64,000 nucleotides of DNA from Branchipolynoe longqiensis (Eukaryota > Annelida > Polychaeta > Phyllodocida > Polynoidae), in contig CM059188.1 of the NCBI GenBank assembly GCA_030323885.1, positions 111,878,763 to 111,942,762 of the forward strand, written 5' to 3'. The notes below the pieces were generated by a model that saw nothing but the letters and a program-made list of their open reading frames with translations, made no database searches and was not told the DNA's origin. Shown one piece after another: positions 41,759 to 49,959 of this stretch. The position numbers and the translations under genes are program-made. The number at the start of each line of letters is the position of its first letter. Position 1 is the stretch's first letter.

Positions 41759-43631
41759 CTAACCTGCTCAAGGCATCACATATTATGTTGTCTTTGGTGC
41801 CTATAAACACAGAAGAGAATTCAAAGTTCCGCTCAGCCGCTATCCAGAATAGCCGTCTCAGGAAGAACATTATTTCTGGGCATCTAGATCTGCCAGTGTT
41901 AAGGGCGGCCCGTACTGTCGTGCTATCTGTTATCATGACCACGGCACTGTTCTCCCATAGGTGGCCCCAGTGTGCCGCAGCCGCAAAGGCCGCCCACATC
42001 TCACGTACATTTATGTGCGCCTTTGCGCAAGTCCCGTGGGGCGCCACGTGGTGATGTCCGAGTCTAACTCTCAAGGTGGCGTCGTCGGACATGTTGAAGG
42101 CCCCAGCAATCCATGCGTTGCCATGCAAGGCCCCATATCCATAGTTTGAGGCATCGCTATATGTAGAGAGTGACGGGGCAAATCTCCCCAGGATCCTCGC
42201 CTTCCCATTAAATCTGTCAGCAAAGCCGCACCACCAATCAACATCTTCTCGGAAACCCTTAGAGAGGCGAACCATGAAGTGAGGTTCTCGTACGGTGTTC
42301 ATACAGTCATAAATACGCCTGCAGAAGGTCCTACCCCCCTTTATCACCTTGCTGCAGTGCGCGAGTAGGCCGCCCAGCCTCTCAAGCTCCCTTTTAGTGG
42401 CCTTACGCCGGCCTCTAACCTGTTTCAGTATGGCGATGAGCTTCGTGAGCTTATCCGAGGGGAGCCTCATTTCAAGTGCGACTGAGTCGATTACTATCCC
42501 GAGGAACCTGACAGAGGTGTCGGGGGAAGTTAGTTTAGTAAAGCTGATTGAGAATCCGATCCTTCTGAGGATCGCTATCATCCTAGCCTGCTCCCGGCAG
42601 CCCGTAGTATAGTCGGAGCTAATGAGACAGTAGTCGTCGAGATAGTTTATAACCCGTGGGACTCCCTCCCTCACCGCACAGCGCACGGCAAAGTCAGATA
42701 TCTTGCTGAACACATACGGGCTTGAGGACAGCCCCATGCAGAGCCTATTGTCTCGCATGTAAGTACAGTCTGCGCCCTCGGATGGGTCAAAGTCCCAGTG
42801 AAGCCCCTGCCTGTCACGGTCGTCAGGGTGTATACATACTGCCCTGTAGGCGTCTTTTATGTCAATAGTCGACATGTAGTCGCCCCTCTCCATCACTTCA
42901 GCCACGCTGTCTACACTGTTGTAGTTAAACTTTACGCATACCTGTTCAGTGAAATTATTAACCGAGTCATCGGCTGGCCTGCTGCAATCTACAATCGTCC
43001 TGCCCCCACCACCGTCTTTGGGGATCCAGAACATGTCATGCACGCAAGTCGGCCTATCGGTTACTATTGAGATGCAGCCATTTATTATTTCGCCCGAGAG
43101 TTTTTTAGTTATGCCTGCCCTGTGCTCTGGGTCACGGGTCATCCGTAACTTCGGACAGTATTTTGCTTCACAGTCCGGGTTAATTACCCTGAAACCAAAT
43201 ATCACTCCTCTGAGCAGGTACTGCCAGTCTGGGTCAGTGTCACCCCTCAGAAACAACTCGCAAAAGACCCGGCAAGGACGTAGTTGCGCAATGCAGCCCG
43301 TTATGCTGTGGGTGCATGCACAGAGACCCTGGGCACAATCATCCGAGATGTCAAAAACCACCGGCCTGTCCCCCGCAGTCTCTCGGGCTGTGACTCTGAG
43401 AGCGCAATTTTTGGCGCCAATATGTTCAACCGTCACCCAGCTGTCTGCGGCGTCGGGGAGGCCCTCCCAGCCCCTTATGTAATCGCTCCCAGGTTGGTGG
43501 CGGTGTCTGACCTCGCCCCCCCCACCCGGCCCCGCCGCCCCGCACAAGATCATAGGCGGTTGGGTCACTGGCATCTGGGCCCCCCCCCCGTGGTTGTGGT
43601 GTGTGTTCTGGAGTTCTGACGGTTGGCGCAT
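41574..43631 (-). CDS. reverse transcriptase-RNase H of N1
   Basis: 685 codons. The first about 100 residues are Gly/Pro-rich and poorly conserved. The conserved part starts near CACTHSITGC and FCELFLRGD. RT motifs: FWIPKDGGGGRTIVDC (about 201-216), TIDIKDAYRA (255-264), LCMGLSSSPYVF and the active site YLDD (330-333). RNase H follows with YSDAS (Asp493), REMW (Glu544), TDST (Asp569) and ICDALSR (Asp619), a complete D-E-D-D set. No methyltransferase domain follows. The frame overlaps the upstream gag-linked frame (43631-43426). That overlap contains G-runs of 8 and 11 on the coding strand, natural places for slippage or indel error. The C-terminus overlaps the recombinase start. The sister element N2 has clearly homologous RT-RNase H. 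Confidence 0.94.
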   Translation of the reverse strand: MRQPSELQNTHHNHGGGAQMPVTQPPMILCGAAGPGGGGEVRHRHQPGSDYIRGWEGLPDAADSWVTVEHIGAKNCALRVTARETAGDRPVVFDISDDCAQGLCACTHSITGCIAQLRPCRVFCELFLRGDTDPDWQYLLRGVIFGFRVINPDCEAKYCPKLRMTRDPEHRAGITKKLSGEIINGCISIVTDRPTCVHDMFWIPKDGGGGRTIVDCSRPADDSVNNFTEQVCVKFNYNSVDSVAEVMERGDYMSTIDIKDAYRAVCIHPDDRDRQGLHWDFDPSEGADCTYMRDNRLCMGLSSSPYVFSKISDFAVRCAVREGVPRVINYLDDYCLISSDYTTGCREQARMIAILRRIGFSISFTKLTSPDTSVRFLGIVIDSVALEMRLPSDKLTKLIAILKQVRGRRKATKRELERLGGLLAHCSKVIKGGRTFCRRIYDCMNTVREPHFMVRLSKGFREDVDWWCGFADRFNGKARILGRFAPSLSTYSDASNYGYGALHGNAWIAGAFNMSDDATLRVRLGHHHVAPHGTCAKAHINVREMWAAFAAAAHWGHLWENSAVVMITDSTTVRAALNTGRSRCPEIMFFLRRLFWIAAERNFEFSSVFIGTKDNIICDALSRLDDKGSPGRLREADPTNSMCCSFIFNDDDNSGSRGGPAETGAAAVPEQRLRHKLHLNTGGAG

Positions 43632-44631
43632 CCCGCCCTGCCATTATGGGCGGCCATAACGCCATCTCTGGGGTCGCTGCCCTCACCCCACCCTCCGAGC
43701 TACTGGTTTTAATTACTGACTCGCCGGCTTTCATATTTCGGATACCACCTTCCCTGTTATTTTTAAAATTATCAGTGATGGCACATTTGTACGTAGCCGA
43801 AGTTAGATTGGGAATATTCTCACCGGGGATGGTACCCACCATATCAGCACCGACATTGTAAGCGCTAGCAGTTTCACGGGTTGAATTCAATTTGTGGGCG
43901 TGTGGGTTCATGCCTGGTGTTGGCCCGCCGTCCGGGTGGCCGTTATCCGCCTTGTGGCGGCTTTCACTGAAACACTCGTCATAACATTTATTTATACTAT
44001 TAGAAGCATGTCCGGGTTCCCCGGTGTCCCCACTATCTATGGTGGGATTGATATTATGACCATTCACATTGTGATGTACAGTGTCAGTTTGGCAATCCGC
44101 CTGAGTAATTTCATATTCACAGGGTGTATTGCGTATCTTACTTTCGCCGGAACCTCTACTTATAGTTGGGTGATGGCCCGGAGACCTAACGTAACTGCCT
44201 TCGTATTTAGAGCAATCTTTACCTGCTTTTGGTTCAACTGAATTACCACTTACATCTCGGCGGACAGTATCATTCCGGCAATTCGCCTGTTTACTTGCAT
44301 GCACATAGGGTATAGTACACATTTCGGTTTTGACGTAATCAGCACCCCCTGTAACAAAGACACATTCAACAGCCTTATCATCGCCAATTCCACAGTTAGT
44401 GTTCTCAATATTCACATGCGCTCCACCGACATCGTCTAAACCACCCTCCCCGCCCCTACCAGGGCACTGGCCGGGACGGCAAGGACGCTTAACATGACAA
44501 ACATAGGCATTCACAGTTTTATCGAGGTTGGTGATTATACCGACAGCATGGGGTTCTTTAGTTATATCAGTCTTAGTCTCACGGGACGGTTTCCGGTCTG
44601 CCGTAGATTGTCTGCCGTCTCCCTCAGTCTG
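43426..44631 (-). CDS. open frame in phase after the N1 gag stop
   Basis: About 400 sense codons continue in exactly the gag frame directly after the gag TGA (44634-44632; context GAC-TGA-CAG), ending at 43426. The first Met-like codon is only at 44514. The product is hydrophilic, rich in Asn, Gly, Thr and Ser, with scattered Cys/His but no domain I recognise, and a Gly/Pro-rich end (PRGGGPDASDPTAYD). Two readings are possible. It may be a C-terminal Gag extension reached by stop readthrough, or the linker between Gag and Pol, shifted out of frame from the RT by a homopolymer indel at the G8 or G11 run inside the overlap. Its long stop-free length makes a spurious frame less likely. Function unknown. 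Confidence 0.6.
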   Translation of the reverse strand, partial: QTEGDGRQSTADRKPSRETKTDITKEPHAVGIITNLDKTVNAYVCHVKRPCRPGQCPGRGGEGGLDDVGGAHVNIENTNCGIGDDKAVECVFVTGGADYVKTEMCTIPYVHASKQANCRNDTVRRDVSGNSVEPKAGKDCSKYEGSYVRSPGHHPTISRGSGESKIRNTPCEYEITQADCQTDTVHHNVNGHNINPTIDSGDTGEPGHASNSINKCYDECFSESRHKADNGHPDGGPTPGMNPHAHKLNSTRETASAYNVGADMVGTIPGENIPNLTSATYKCAITDNFKNNREGGIRNMKAGESVIKTSSSEGGVRAATPEMALWPPIMAGRDAPTVRTPEHTPQPRGGGPDASDPTAYDLVRGGGAGWGGRGQTPPPTWERLHKGLGGPPRRRRQLGDG

Positions 44632-45807
44632 TCAGTCCCTCTGACATTTCGTCTGTTTGTGTGACTTACTGCCACACTTCCCGCATGCATGATTGAATCC
44701 ACACACCTCGTCCGAGCGCGGGCACCCGGTTTCTCTGTTCCAGAGAAAACAGGCGCGCTTGCCGCCACCCGAGCCAGCTACCCGCCTGTTGCTGGCGGTA
44801 GTAGCGCGTTTCGGCTTCATGTGGTGTGCGCCATAGTGCACCACGCTCGCCCCCTGGAAGCTTTCAGAGAAGGCGGCGAAGCCGTGTGCCTCCGCCTTTT
44901 TGCGGATAGCCGTATCATATGAAACGTGGGCTGCGTCTTTGAAATCGTCTGTCATCGCACGGACAGACAGAAAGTGTACGTGCTCTAAAAAGGCCCTGTA
45001 ATCTTTAACAGTCAGGTTGTCTATATCTAGGCACCAGAGCGTGGAGGCTGCCACCAGTTCGTGGGGGTTCAGCTTCCGTACATCTTTAGCAGCAACAGTG
45101 AAGTGTTTCAGGGCCCACTTACGTTTCCTGCGTCTAGTGGAGCTGCTGGATCGGCTTTTGGAGTCTGATCCGCTCCGTCGTCCCGACCTGCGTCCCCGGG
45201 ATCGGGTCCGGCGGCGCGAACGGGTCCCGTATGATGAGTGGCCCGCCGTCAGGTCTGCCGTCCGGTCTGCCTGCGGCCGGCTGGAGGCCGTCGTGGCCTC
45301 CCCCTCTGCGCTGCCGCCCGCTGCCCCGTCTCCTACCGGGCCATCCCCCGTCATCCCGGCCTGGTTTGCGATCCTGTTGGCCCGTCTCCGGGCGAGTCTG
45401 TCCCGCTTCTCCTCCAGGACAGCCACCCTCTCCTCCATCTCCATCGCATCTACGGCCGCCCTCGCCGATTTCTCGCGGTCCTCCATCGACATCGTCTGCA
45501 TAGTGGAAGCCAGTGAGTCCGACTCCTGCTTGGATTTGGCCATCCTGTCTGCTGAGGTTCTCCTTGATAACCGTGTGTGCTGACCGTCCGCTCCTTCACT
45601 CTCCAGCTGATAGCGAGCGCAAGTCTCAAGATCTCCCTCTGGGTGGTGTTCGCCGCAGAGGGAACAGTAGTAGTAGACTGGCATCAAGCCGGAGCGGGGA
45701 GCGGGGAGCGGGAGCGGGTAGCGTGACACGTCCGTTCTGTCCAAATCCTCCGGTGCGACTGACACTTGTCTACATCCGGTGGAGGTGAGGAGGGTAGGTG
45801 GAGCCAC
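44632..45807 (-). CDS. Gag-like protein of N1
   Basis: 391 codons. The start ATG (45807) and first about 20 residues lie inside repeat A1 and are therefore duplicated in A2. An N-terminal Cys/His cluster (YYYCSLCGEHHPEGDLETC) is followed by a Glu/Arg coiled-coil stretch (MEMEERVAVLEEKRDRLARR) and an Arg/Ser-rich block (RSRRRTRSRGRRSGRRSG). A conserved globular part follows (KHFTVAAKDVRKLNPHELV to GFAAFSESFQGASVV). The C-terminal zinc finger runs CFLWNRETGC, CGFNHACGKC, HKQTKC. DIRS-order Gags usually end in a Cys/His finger like this and bind the element RNA. The last codon before the TGA is Asp, as in N2. Frame intact. Confidence 0.88.
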   Translation of the reverse strand: MAPPTLLTSTGCRQVSVAPEDLDRTDVSRYPLPLPAPRSGLMPVYYYCSLCGEHHPEGDLETCARYQLESEGADGQHTRLSRRTSADRMAKSKQESDSLASTMQTMSMEDREKSARAAVDAMEMEERVAVLEEKRDRLARRRANRIANQAGMTGDGPVGDGAAGGSAEGEATTASSRPQADRTADLTAGHSSYGTRSRRRTRSRGRRSGRRSGSDSKSRSSSSTRRRKRKWALKHFTVAAKDVRKLNPHELVAASTLWCLDIDNLTVKDYRAFLEHVHFLSVRAMTDDFKDAAHVSYDTAIRKKAEAHGFAAFSESFQGASVVHYGAHHMKPKRATTASNRRVAGSGGGKRACFLWNRETGCPRSDEVCGFNHACGKCGSKSHKQTKCQRD

Positions 45808-45898
45808 CCGTACAGTGTTGTCTTACGGAGTATAACAATAAAGTAATAATTAACCCTTACGTATCTTTATACTTGCATAATCCGTTATACATCACATA
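45743..45898 (-). repeat. N1 A1 repeat (presumed promoter end)
   Basis: Identical to A2. It carries the gag start codon at 45807. Between 45808 and 45898 the minus-strand sequence is AT-rich and must hold the N1 promoter, if the element is transcribed from its own end. Confidence 0.92.
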
Positions 45899-45905
45899 TA
45901 TATAT

Positions 45906-46106
45906 ACCCACGTATATACAACGTATATGCGGATGTAACCGAGTTGCATGGTGCTGCCACCCAGGGACTCCTGGGGGCTCCTGGGGGGCTCACAGGATAG
46001 TGTCATGCACAACCACCAGGTGGGGCAGGAGCCTCGCTACACCTGTTGTTGATATTGGCTCAGTCTGACCCTGTCAGCCAGAGCTTCCACACTCCTTCAA
46101 AACTTG
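45906..46106 (+). repeat. N2 A1 repeat
   Basis: CCCACGTATATACAACGTAT ... CACTCCTTCAAAACTT. Matches A2 except for C/G changes in ATGCACAAC/ATCCACAAC and CTCGCTAC/CTCCCTAC. Confidence 0.92.
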
Positions 46107-46384
46107 AAGGGTTACACGGCCTTCTCCGCGGGCAATCCCGAACTTGCCCTTAAATACTATGCTTTCGAGCATATGAAAAACCATGGTGGGGGGGAGGTGG
46201 TCACTCGAGCGGGGGTAACAGGGGTCGGCCGAGGCAGTTGTTTGTCAGGGACGGGAAGAAGCCTTGCTTCTCGTTCAATAAGGACGAGGGCTGCAGCAGG
46301 GACGACCGCACCTGTAGTTACGGCCACTGGTGGTCCAGGTGCGGTAGTAAAGCGCACATAAGGAGCAAGTGCTCGAAGGACTAG
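46104..46384 (+). pseudogene. N2 gag remnant (C-terminal part, frameshifted)
   Basis: Directly after A1 comes a stretch matching the last globular part of N1 Gag (GYTAFSAGNPELALKYYAFE against N1 GFAAFSESFQGASVV). The frame then shifts by one near the AAAAA/GGGGGGG runs at about 46176-46193, and the second frame holds the Cys/His finger (CFSFNKDEGC, CSYGHWWSRC, HIRSKC) ending KD-TAG at 46382-46384. Roughly the first 290 residues expected from N1 are absent; the deletion joins A1 straight to the remnant. The shift may be mutation, assembly error in a homopolymer, or genuine frameshifting. I give no reconstruction. Confidence 0.85.
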
Positions 46385-48469
46385 GGGTCTGTCGGCGGTC
46401 CGGTGCGGCGCGTCCTGAAATTGTGTTCAGGGGATCGTCATACCATTGTTGGGTTAGATCCTAGTGTTCTGGCAGATTGTGCTGCCTCCCCGACGCCGGT
46501 TACCATTTCCGACAACCTGCCATTGATTTCTCCCATGTATGTGACCTCGGGCCCTGTGATTGAACACGTTCCCCCATATGAACCTGTTCCTCGTGATGTA
46601 GTTCACGACCAGTTACTTAAATCTGTTGGCCCCCATGAATTGGCCGCCCATTGTAATGTGAACATTGATGTGCCGCCTATTGGCGGTATGCCGCACTGCC
46701 CTCTAATTGCCTGCAGTTGGCTAACATTGTCCTGGGTGGAGGGTAGCATCTACGTAACTGCCTTTGATAAACTTGGCTCTTCGGGCAAACCCACTGTGTT
46801 AACTGTTTCCCTTGCCTGTAAGAATGCCACCTGTACATGTGTGCATTATATAGGCCCCAGCAGGGCTCAATTTAAACCCTCTCGCGTCATATGCGAATGC
46901 TTCTTTCGCGGTTCTGTCATTGATGACTGGGAGTTCATACTGCACGGCTCCCTCTTTGGATTCAAAGTCATCAACCCCAGTTGCACCGCCAGCTATTCGG
47001 CCCCCTCTCGGCCTACCCGGGATGGTGCTGAAAAAATCTTTATCAATAGAAAGCTCAACTCTGAGCTCAGCTGCGGTTATATTAGTCGGGCCGACTCAGC
47101 CCCTATCTGCACCCACAATGTCTTTGCTGTCCCCAAGTCAGGCGGCGATGGAATGCGCACCATTGTTGACTGCAGTAAGCCCAGCGACCGCTCGGTGAAC
47201 AGTTTTGTCGACGAGGTGTCGCATTCCTTTTGCTACCAAGGCATTGGCGACTTAGTCGACCAGCTCCTTTGCGGAGACTTCATAGCCACTATAGACATTA
47301 AGTATGCCTATAGGGCCATCAACATCCATCCCTCTGACCGCGCTTTCCAGGCTATCAGGTGGGATTTCGGTACTGGGGGTAGGCCCGAAATTTTCTTTGA
47401 CAACCGTCTATGTATGGGGCTCTCCTCTAGCCCCTACATTTTCAACCGTATATCGGATTTCATTGCTCGCTGTTGCAGGCGCGACGGAGTTGCCAGATGT
47501 GTCAACTACCTGGACGACTTTGCCGTTCTAGGCTCCTCGTTCGAGGATTGCGCAATTAATCAGCAAAAAATTGCAGCCGTCCTTCGTAGGATGGGGTTCT
47601 ACTTAAGTTACCCCAAACTCCGCGCGCCTGCCCAGTGTGCAAGATTTCTCGGTATCGAAGTTGACAGTGTCCTTCTCCAGCTCCGCCTCCCCCGAGATAA
47701 GATCATTAAACTTAAATGTGTACTATCGGGGTTCCTCAGCAAACGGAAGGCCTCACGTAAAGACCTAGAGAGGTTAGGTGGCCGCTTAGCACATTGCGCT
47801 ACTGTCGTCCGGGGGGGCCGCTCCTTCTCAACCAGGGTCTACGATGCGATTCGTCAGCTGCGTAAACCATACTACATGTTCCGCCTTAATGAGGAATTCA
47901 GGTCAGAGCTCAAGTGGTGGCTTAATTTCGTCGATACCTTCAACGGCTACGCAAAAATTCTTGGCCCCCACGCAGCTGTCGTTTCGGTCTACAGTGACGC
48001 CTCTGATTGGGGCTTCGGAGCAACCCACTCGGACGACTGGTTGGTCGGCTGTTTCCATTCAAACGAGCGCGACCTGGCCTCTGAGGTCGGCCACCATCAT
48101 GCCGATGCAACTGGGGTTGGGCCCGAAACCCACATTAACCAAAAAGAAATGTGGGCTGTCATCGCCGCTGACCACCGCTGGGGCCATCTTTGGCAAGACA
48201 GAAGTGTTGTGTTTGTGACTGACAACAATACGGTTCGTGCTGCACTTGCCACCGGCCGCTGCATTAATAAAACCATCATGGGCTGGGTTAGGGAACTTTT
48301 CTGGACTTCAGTTACCTTTAACTTTGACGTGAAGTCTGTTTATATCAGGAGCGGAGACAACACTATCTGTGATGCTCTGAGCAGGTGGCAAGATGTTCTT
48401 AGCAAGCACCGCATTGTTCGCGCCGATCCTGCCGGCCGTCTCTGTTGTGCCCAATTATTTAGCAAGTAA
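46385..48469 (+). CDS. reverse transcriptase-RNase H of N2
   Basis: About 694 codons in the same frame as the gag finger, separated from it by the single TAG at 46382. There is no ATG at the front (the first Met-like codon is GTG at 46403). Counting from that GTG: FAVPKSGGDGMRTIVDC (about 241-257), TIDIKYAYRA (296-305), RLCMGLSSSPYIF, active site YLDD (369-372). RNase H residues are Asp532 (YSDAS), Glu582 (KEMW), Asp607 (TDNN) and Asp657 (CDALSR). The stop is TAA at 48467, and the same frame is open again immediately after it into the recombinase. All catalytic residues are present. The N-terminal 130 residues have no recognisable domain and may be a Gag-Pol linker or protease-like region, which I cannot identify. 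Confidence 0.94.
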   Translation, partial: GSVGGPVRRVLKLCSGDRHTIVGLDPSVLADCAASPTPVTISDNLPLISPMYVTSGPVIEHVPPYEPVPRDVVHDQLLKSVGPHELAAHCNVNIDVPPIGGMPHCPLIACSWLTLSWVEGSIYVTAFDKLGSSGKPTVLTVSLACKNATCTCVHYIGPSRAQFKPSRVICECFFRGSVIDDWEFILHGSLFGFKVINPSCTASYSAPSRPTRDGAEKIFINRKLNSELSCGYISRADSAPICTHNVFAVPKSGGDGMRTIVDCSKPSDRSVNSFVDEVSHSFCYQGIGDLVDQLLCGDFIATIDIKYAYRAINIHPSDRAFQAIRWDFGTGGRPEIFFDNRLCMGLSSSPYIFNRISDFIARCCRRDGVARCVNYLDDFAVLGSSFEDCAINQQKIAAVLRRMGFYLSYPKLRAPAQCARFLGIEVDSVLLQLRLPRDKIIKLKCVLSGFLSKRKASRKDLERLGGRLAHCATVVRGGRSFSTRVYDAIRQLRKPYYMFRLNEEFRSELKWWLNFVDTFNGYAKILGPHAAVVSVYSDASDWGFGATHSDDWLVGCFHSNERDLASEVGHHHADATGVGPETHINQKEMWAVIAADHRWGHLWQDRSVVFVTDNNTVRAALATGRCINKTIMGWVRELFWTSVTFNFDVKSVYIRSGDNTICDALSRWQDVLSKHRIVRADPAGRLCCAQLFSK

Positions 48470-49441
48470 CTTTATCTTGCAGGTCTAACCGAGCTGGAGG
48501 GTCAGGTCAGAGTCATGTGCGACCAGTTTTACTCGGCCAACTCGAGATCAACTCGGTCCATGCAGGTGCGGAAGTACCTCTCCTTCATTGAGGAGTTCCG
48601 CGGCCTCTTGTCTCCACTACCCTGCCCCTCCGCCCAGGTCGCTATGTATGTGGTGTGGCTTGCCCGAACTATGAAATACTCGTCGATCACCAATTATATC
48701 AGTGCGTTAAATTTCTTTCTTAAATCGGAGGGCTACCCCGGGGTCGACTTCTCCTGTCACCGAGTAAGAACCGTCATGGGAGGGGCTAAGCGGGTCCTGG
48801 GATGCCAGGTCAAACGGGCTGCTCCACTGTTGCCCAAGGAACTGACACTTATGTTTGACCGTATGTCCGATCGCGAGGGCCATGTTTGCACCCGCGCGGC
48901 TATCCTGACAGGCTTCAGAGCTTTGCTCCGCAAGTGCCAACTTACGGAGTCGGACTCGGTTCTGAGACGTTCTGACTTTGAGTTCTTTAACTGGGGGATG
49001 GTGATCTCTGTCCGCAAGTCCAAGACGATCCAGTTCAAGGAGAGAGAGCTCTTAATCCCCGTAGCCCGAGTACCGAACACCAACCTTTGCGCGGTATTCT
49101 GGGCTGAAAAGCACTTTCAGCAGGTTAAAGTAACCCAAGATGCCCCTGCTTTCCAAATTCCCTCTGCTCGCGGGGGCTACAGACCTTTGGATTACGTTAC
49201 CCTCCAGGCAACCATAACAATTTTCTCGGAAGAGGCCGGGCTAGACGCCTCCTCGTTCTCCTGCCACTCGCTCCGCAGGGGTGGGTGTACCTTCCTCGCC
49301 CTACAAGGGGCCTCCATTGACGAGATCAAGGTACGTGGTGACTGGTCCTCGGACTGCGTCTATAGATACATTGCTCGACCTCTGGCCGACCGGATCGTTG
49401 CGGACATCAAGGTCGCCACAGCTCTTTCTGCCTTGATTTAA
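48470..49441 (+). CDS. tyrosine recombinase of N2
   Basis: The frame is open immediately after the RT stop; the first ATG is at 48515 and gives 308 codons. Similarity to the N1 recombinase begins before that Met: LTELEGQVRVMCDQFYSAN aligns with N1 VAQLKQEQLLFQSSAYATN. The native N-terminus therefore probably includes 48470-48514, reached by readthrough, re-initiation or splicing. A TTATCTTGCAG acceptor-like sequence ends at 48482. Catalytic residues, numbered from the ATG: Arg135 (FRALLRK), His251 and Arg254 (CHSLRRGGC), Trp277 (GDWSSD), Tyr285. All are intact. It integrates the circular cDNA of the element. Confidence 0.93.
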   Translation, partial: LYLAGLTELEGQVRVMCDQFYSANSRSTRSMQVRKYLSFIEEFRGLLSPLPCPSAQVAMYVVWLARTMKYSSITNYISALNFFLKSEGYPGVDFSCHRVRTVMGGAKRVLGCQVKRAAPLLPKELTLMFDRMSDREGHVCTRAAILTGFRALLRKCQLTESDSVLRRSDFEFFNWGMVISVRKSKTIQFKERELLIPVARVPNTNLCAVFWAEKHFQQVKVTQDAPAFQIPSARGGYRPLDYVTLQATITIFSEEAGLDASSFSCHSLRRGGCTFLALQGASIDEIKVRGDWSSDCVYRYIARPLADRIVADIKVATALSALI

Positions 49442-49481
49442 TTTCTTTATTTTTTCTCCTGTCTGGTGTGTCTGTGACTTT

Positions 49482-49580
49482 GGCACTTGAGGCCCAGCCA
49501 GGTGCATTACTTTCTCTACTATTCATTTCCTGTAAATAAATAATGTACCCACCAATACTGTGTTGCCATGCAATTCTTAC
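49482..49580 (+). repeat. N2 B1 repeat
   Basis: GGCACTTGAGGCCCAGCCAG to GCAATTCTTAC, 40 bp after the recombinase stop. Contains CTGTAAATAAATAATG, an AATAAA-type signal. Confidence 0.9.
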
Positions 49581-49780
49581 ACCCACGTATATACAACGTA
49601 TATGCGGATGTAACCGAGTTGCATGGTGCTGCCACCCAGGGACTCCTGGGGGCTCCTGGGGGGCTCACAGGATAGTGTCATCCACAACCACCAGGTGGGG
49701 CAGGAGCCTCCCTACACCTGTTGTTGATATTGGCTCAGTCTGACCCTGTCAGCCAGAGCTTCCACACTCCTTCAAAACTT
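49581..49780 (+). repeat. N2 A2 repeat
   Basis: Near-identical copy of A1, directly following B1 with no gap. Confidence 0.92.
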
Positions 49781-49798
49781 TTTCTTCATTTTAGGTAG

Positions 49799-49897
49799 GG
49801 CACTTGAGGCCCAGCCAGGTGCATTACTTTCTCTACTATTCATTTCCTGTAAATAAATAATGTACCCACCAATACTGTGTTGCCGTGCAATTCTTAC
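49799..49897 (+). repeat. N2 B2 repeat
   Basis: Copy of B1 with one visible change (CCATG/CCGTG), separated from A2 by 18 bp. It abuts a TA microsatellite (49898-49922). Confidence 0.92.
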
Positions 49898-49922
49898 ATA
49901 TATATATATATATATATATACA
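49898..49922. repeat. (TA)n microsatellite at N2 border
   Basis: Same sequence type as at the outer border of N1 and in the gap between N1 and N2. Confidence 0.93.
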
Positions 49923-49959
49923 TACATATTATGGAATGCCATTTCCTGTTTTATTCAGT

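Larger units (their letters stand above)
40324..45898 (-). mobile_element. Ngaro-like tyrosine-recombinase retrotransposon (element N1)
   Basis: On the minus strand the order is A1 (45898-45743), gag, extra in-phase frame, RT-RNase H, tyrosine recombinase, B1 (40670-40587), A2 (40588-40434), B2 (40407-40324). Split direct repeats of this form mark the PAT/Ngaro members of the DIRS order. No methyltransferase domain is visible, which favours Ngaro over PAT. A1 and A2 look identical over about 155 bp, and B1 and B2 over about 83 bp, so insertion was recent. This is the only element here that looks potentially autonomous. Confidence 0.92.
45906..49897 (+). mobile_element. Ngaro-like tyrosine-recombinase retrotransposon (element N2)
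   Basis: A1 (45906-46106), gag remnant, RT-RNase H, recombinase, B1 (49482-49580), A2 (49581-49780), B2 (49799-49897). It points away from N1 and begins about 7 bp from its start. A1 and A2 differ at two sites that I can see, B1 and B2 at one, so it is young but probably slightly older than N1. Its repeats are unrelated in sequence to those of N1, and its proteins are clearly diverged, so it is a different family. Gag is mostly deleted, so it would need Gag in trans. Confidence 0.92.

Noticed and set aside
43426..43631. Calling the 43426-44631 frame an independent gene starting at 44514
   Set aside because: The frame is continuous with gag across a single TGA and there is no ATG at its front, so an extension or linker is more economical than a separate gene.
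40324..45898. Assignment of N1 to PAT or DIRS1 proper
   Set aside because: DIRS1 has inverted ends with an internal complementary region, and PAT-like members usually carry a methyltransferase. N1 has split direct repeats and no visible methyltransferase, so Ngaro-like is the better fit.
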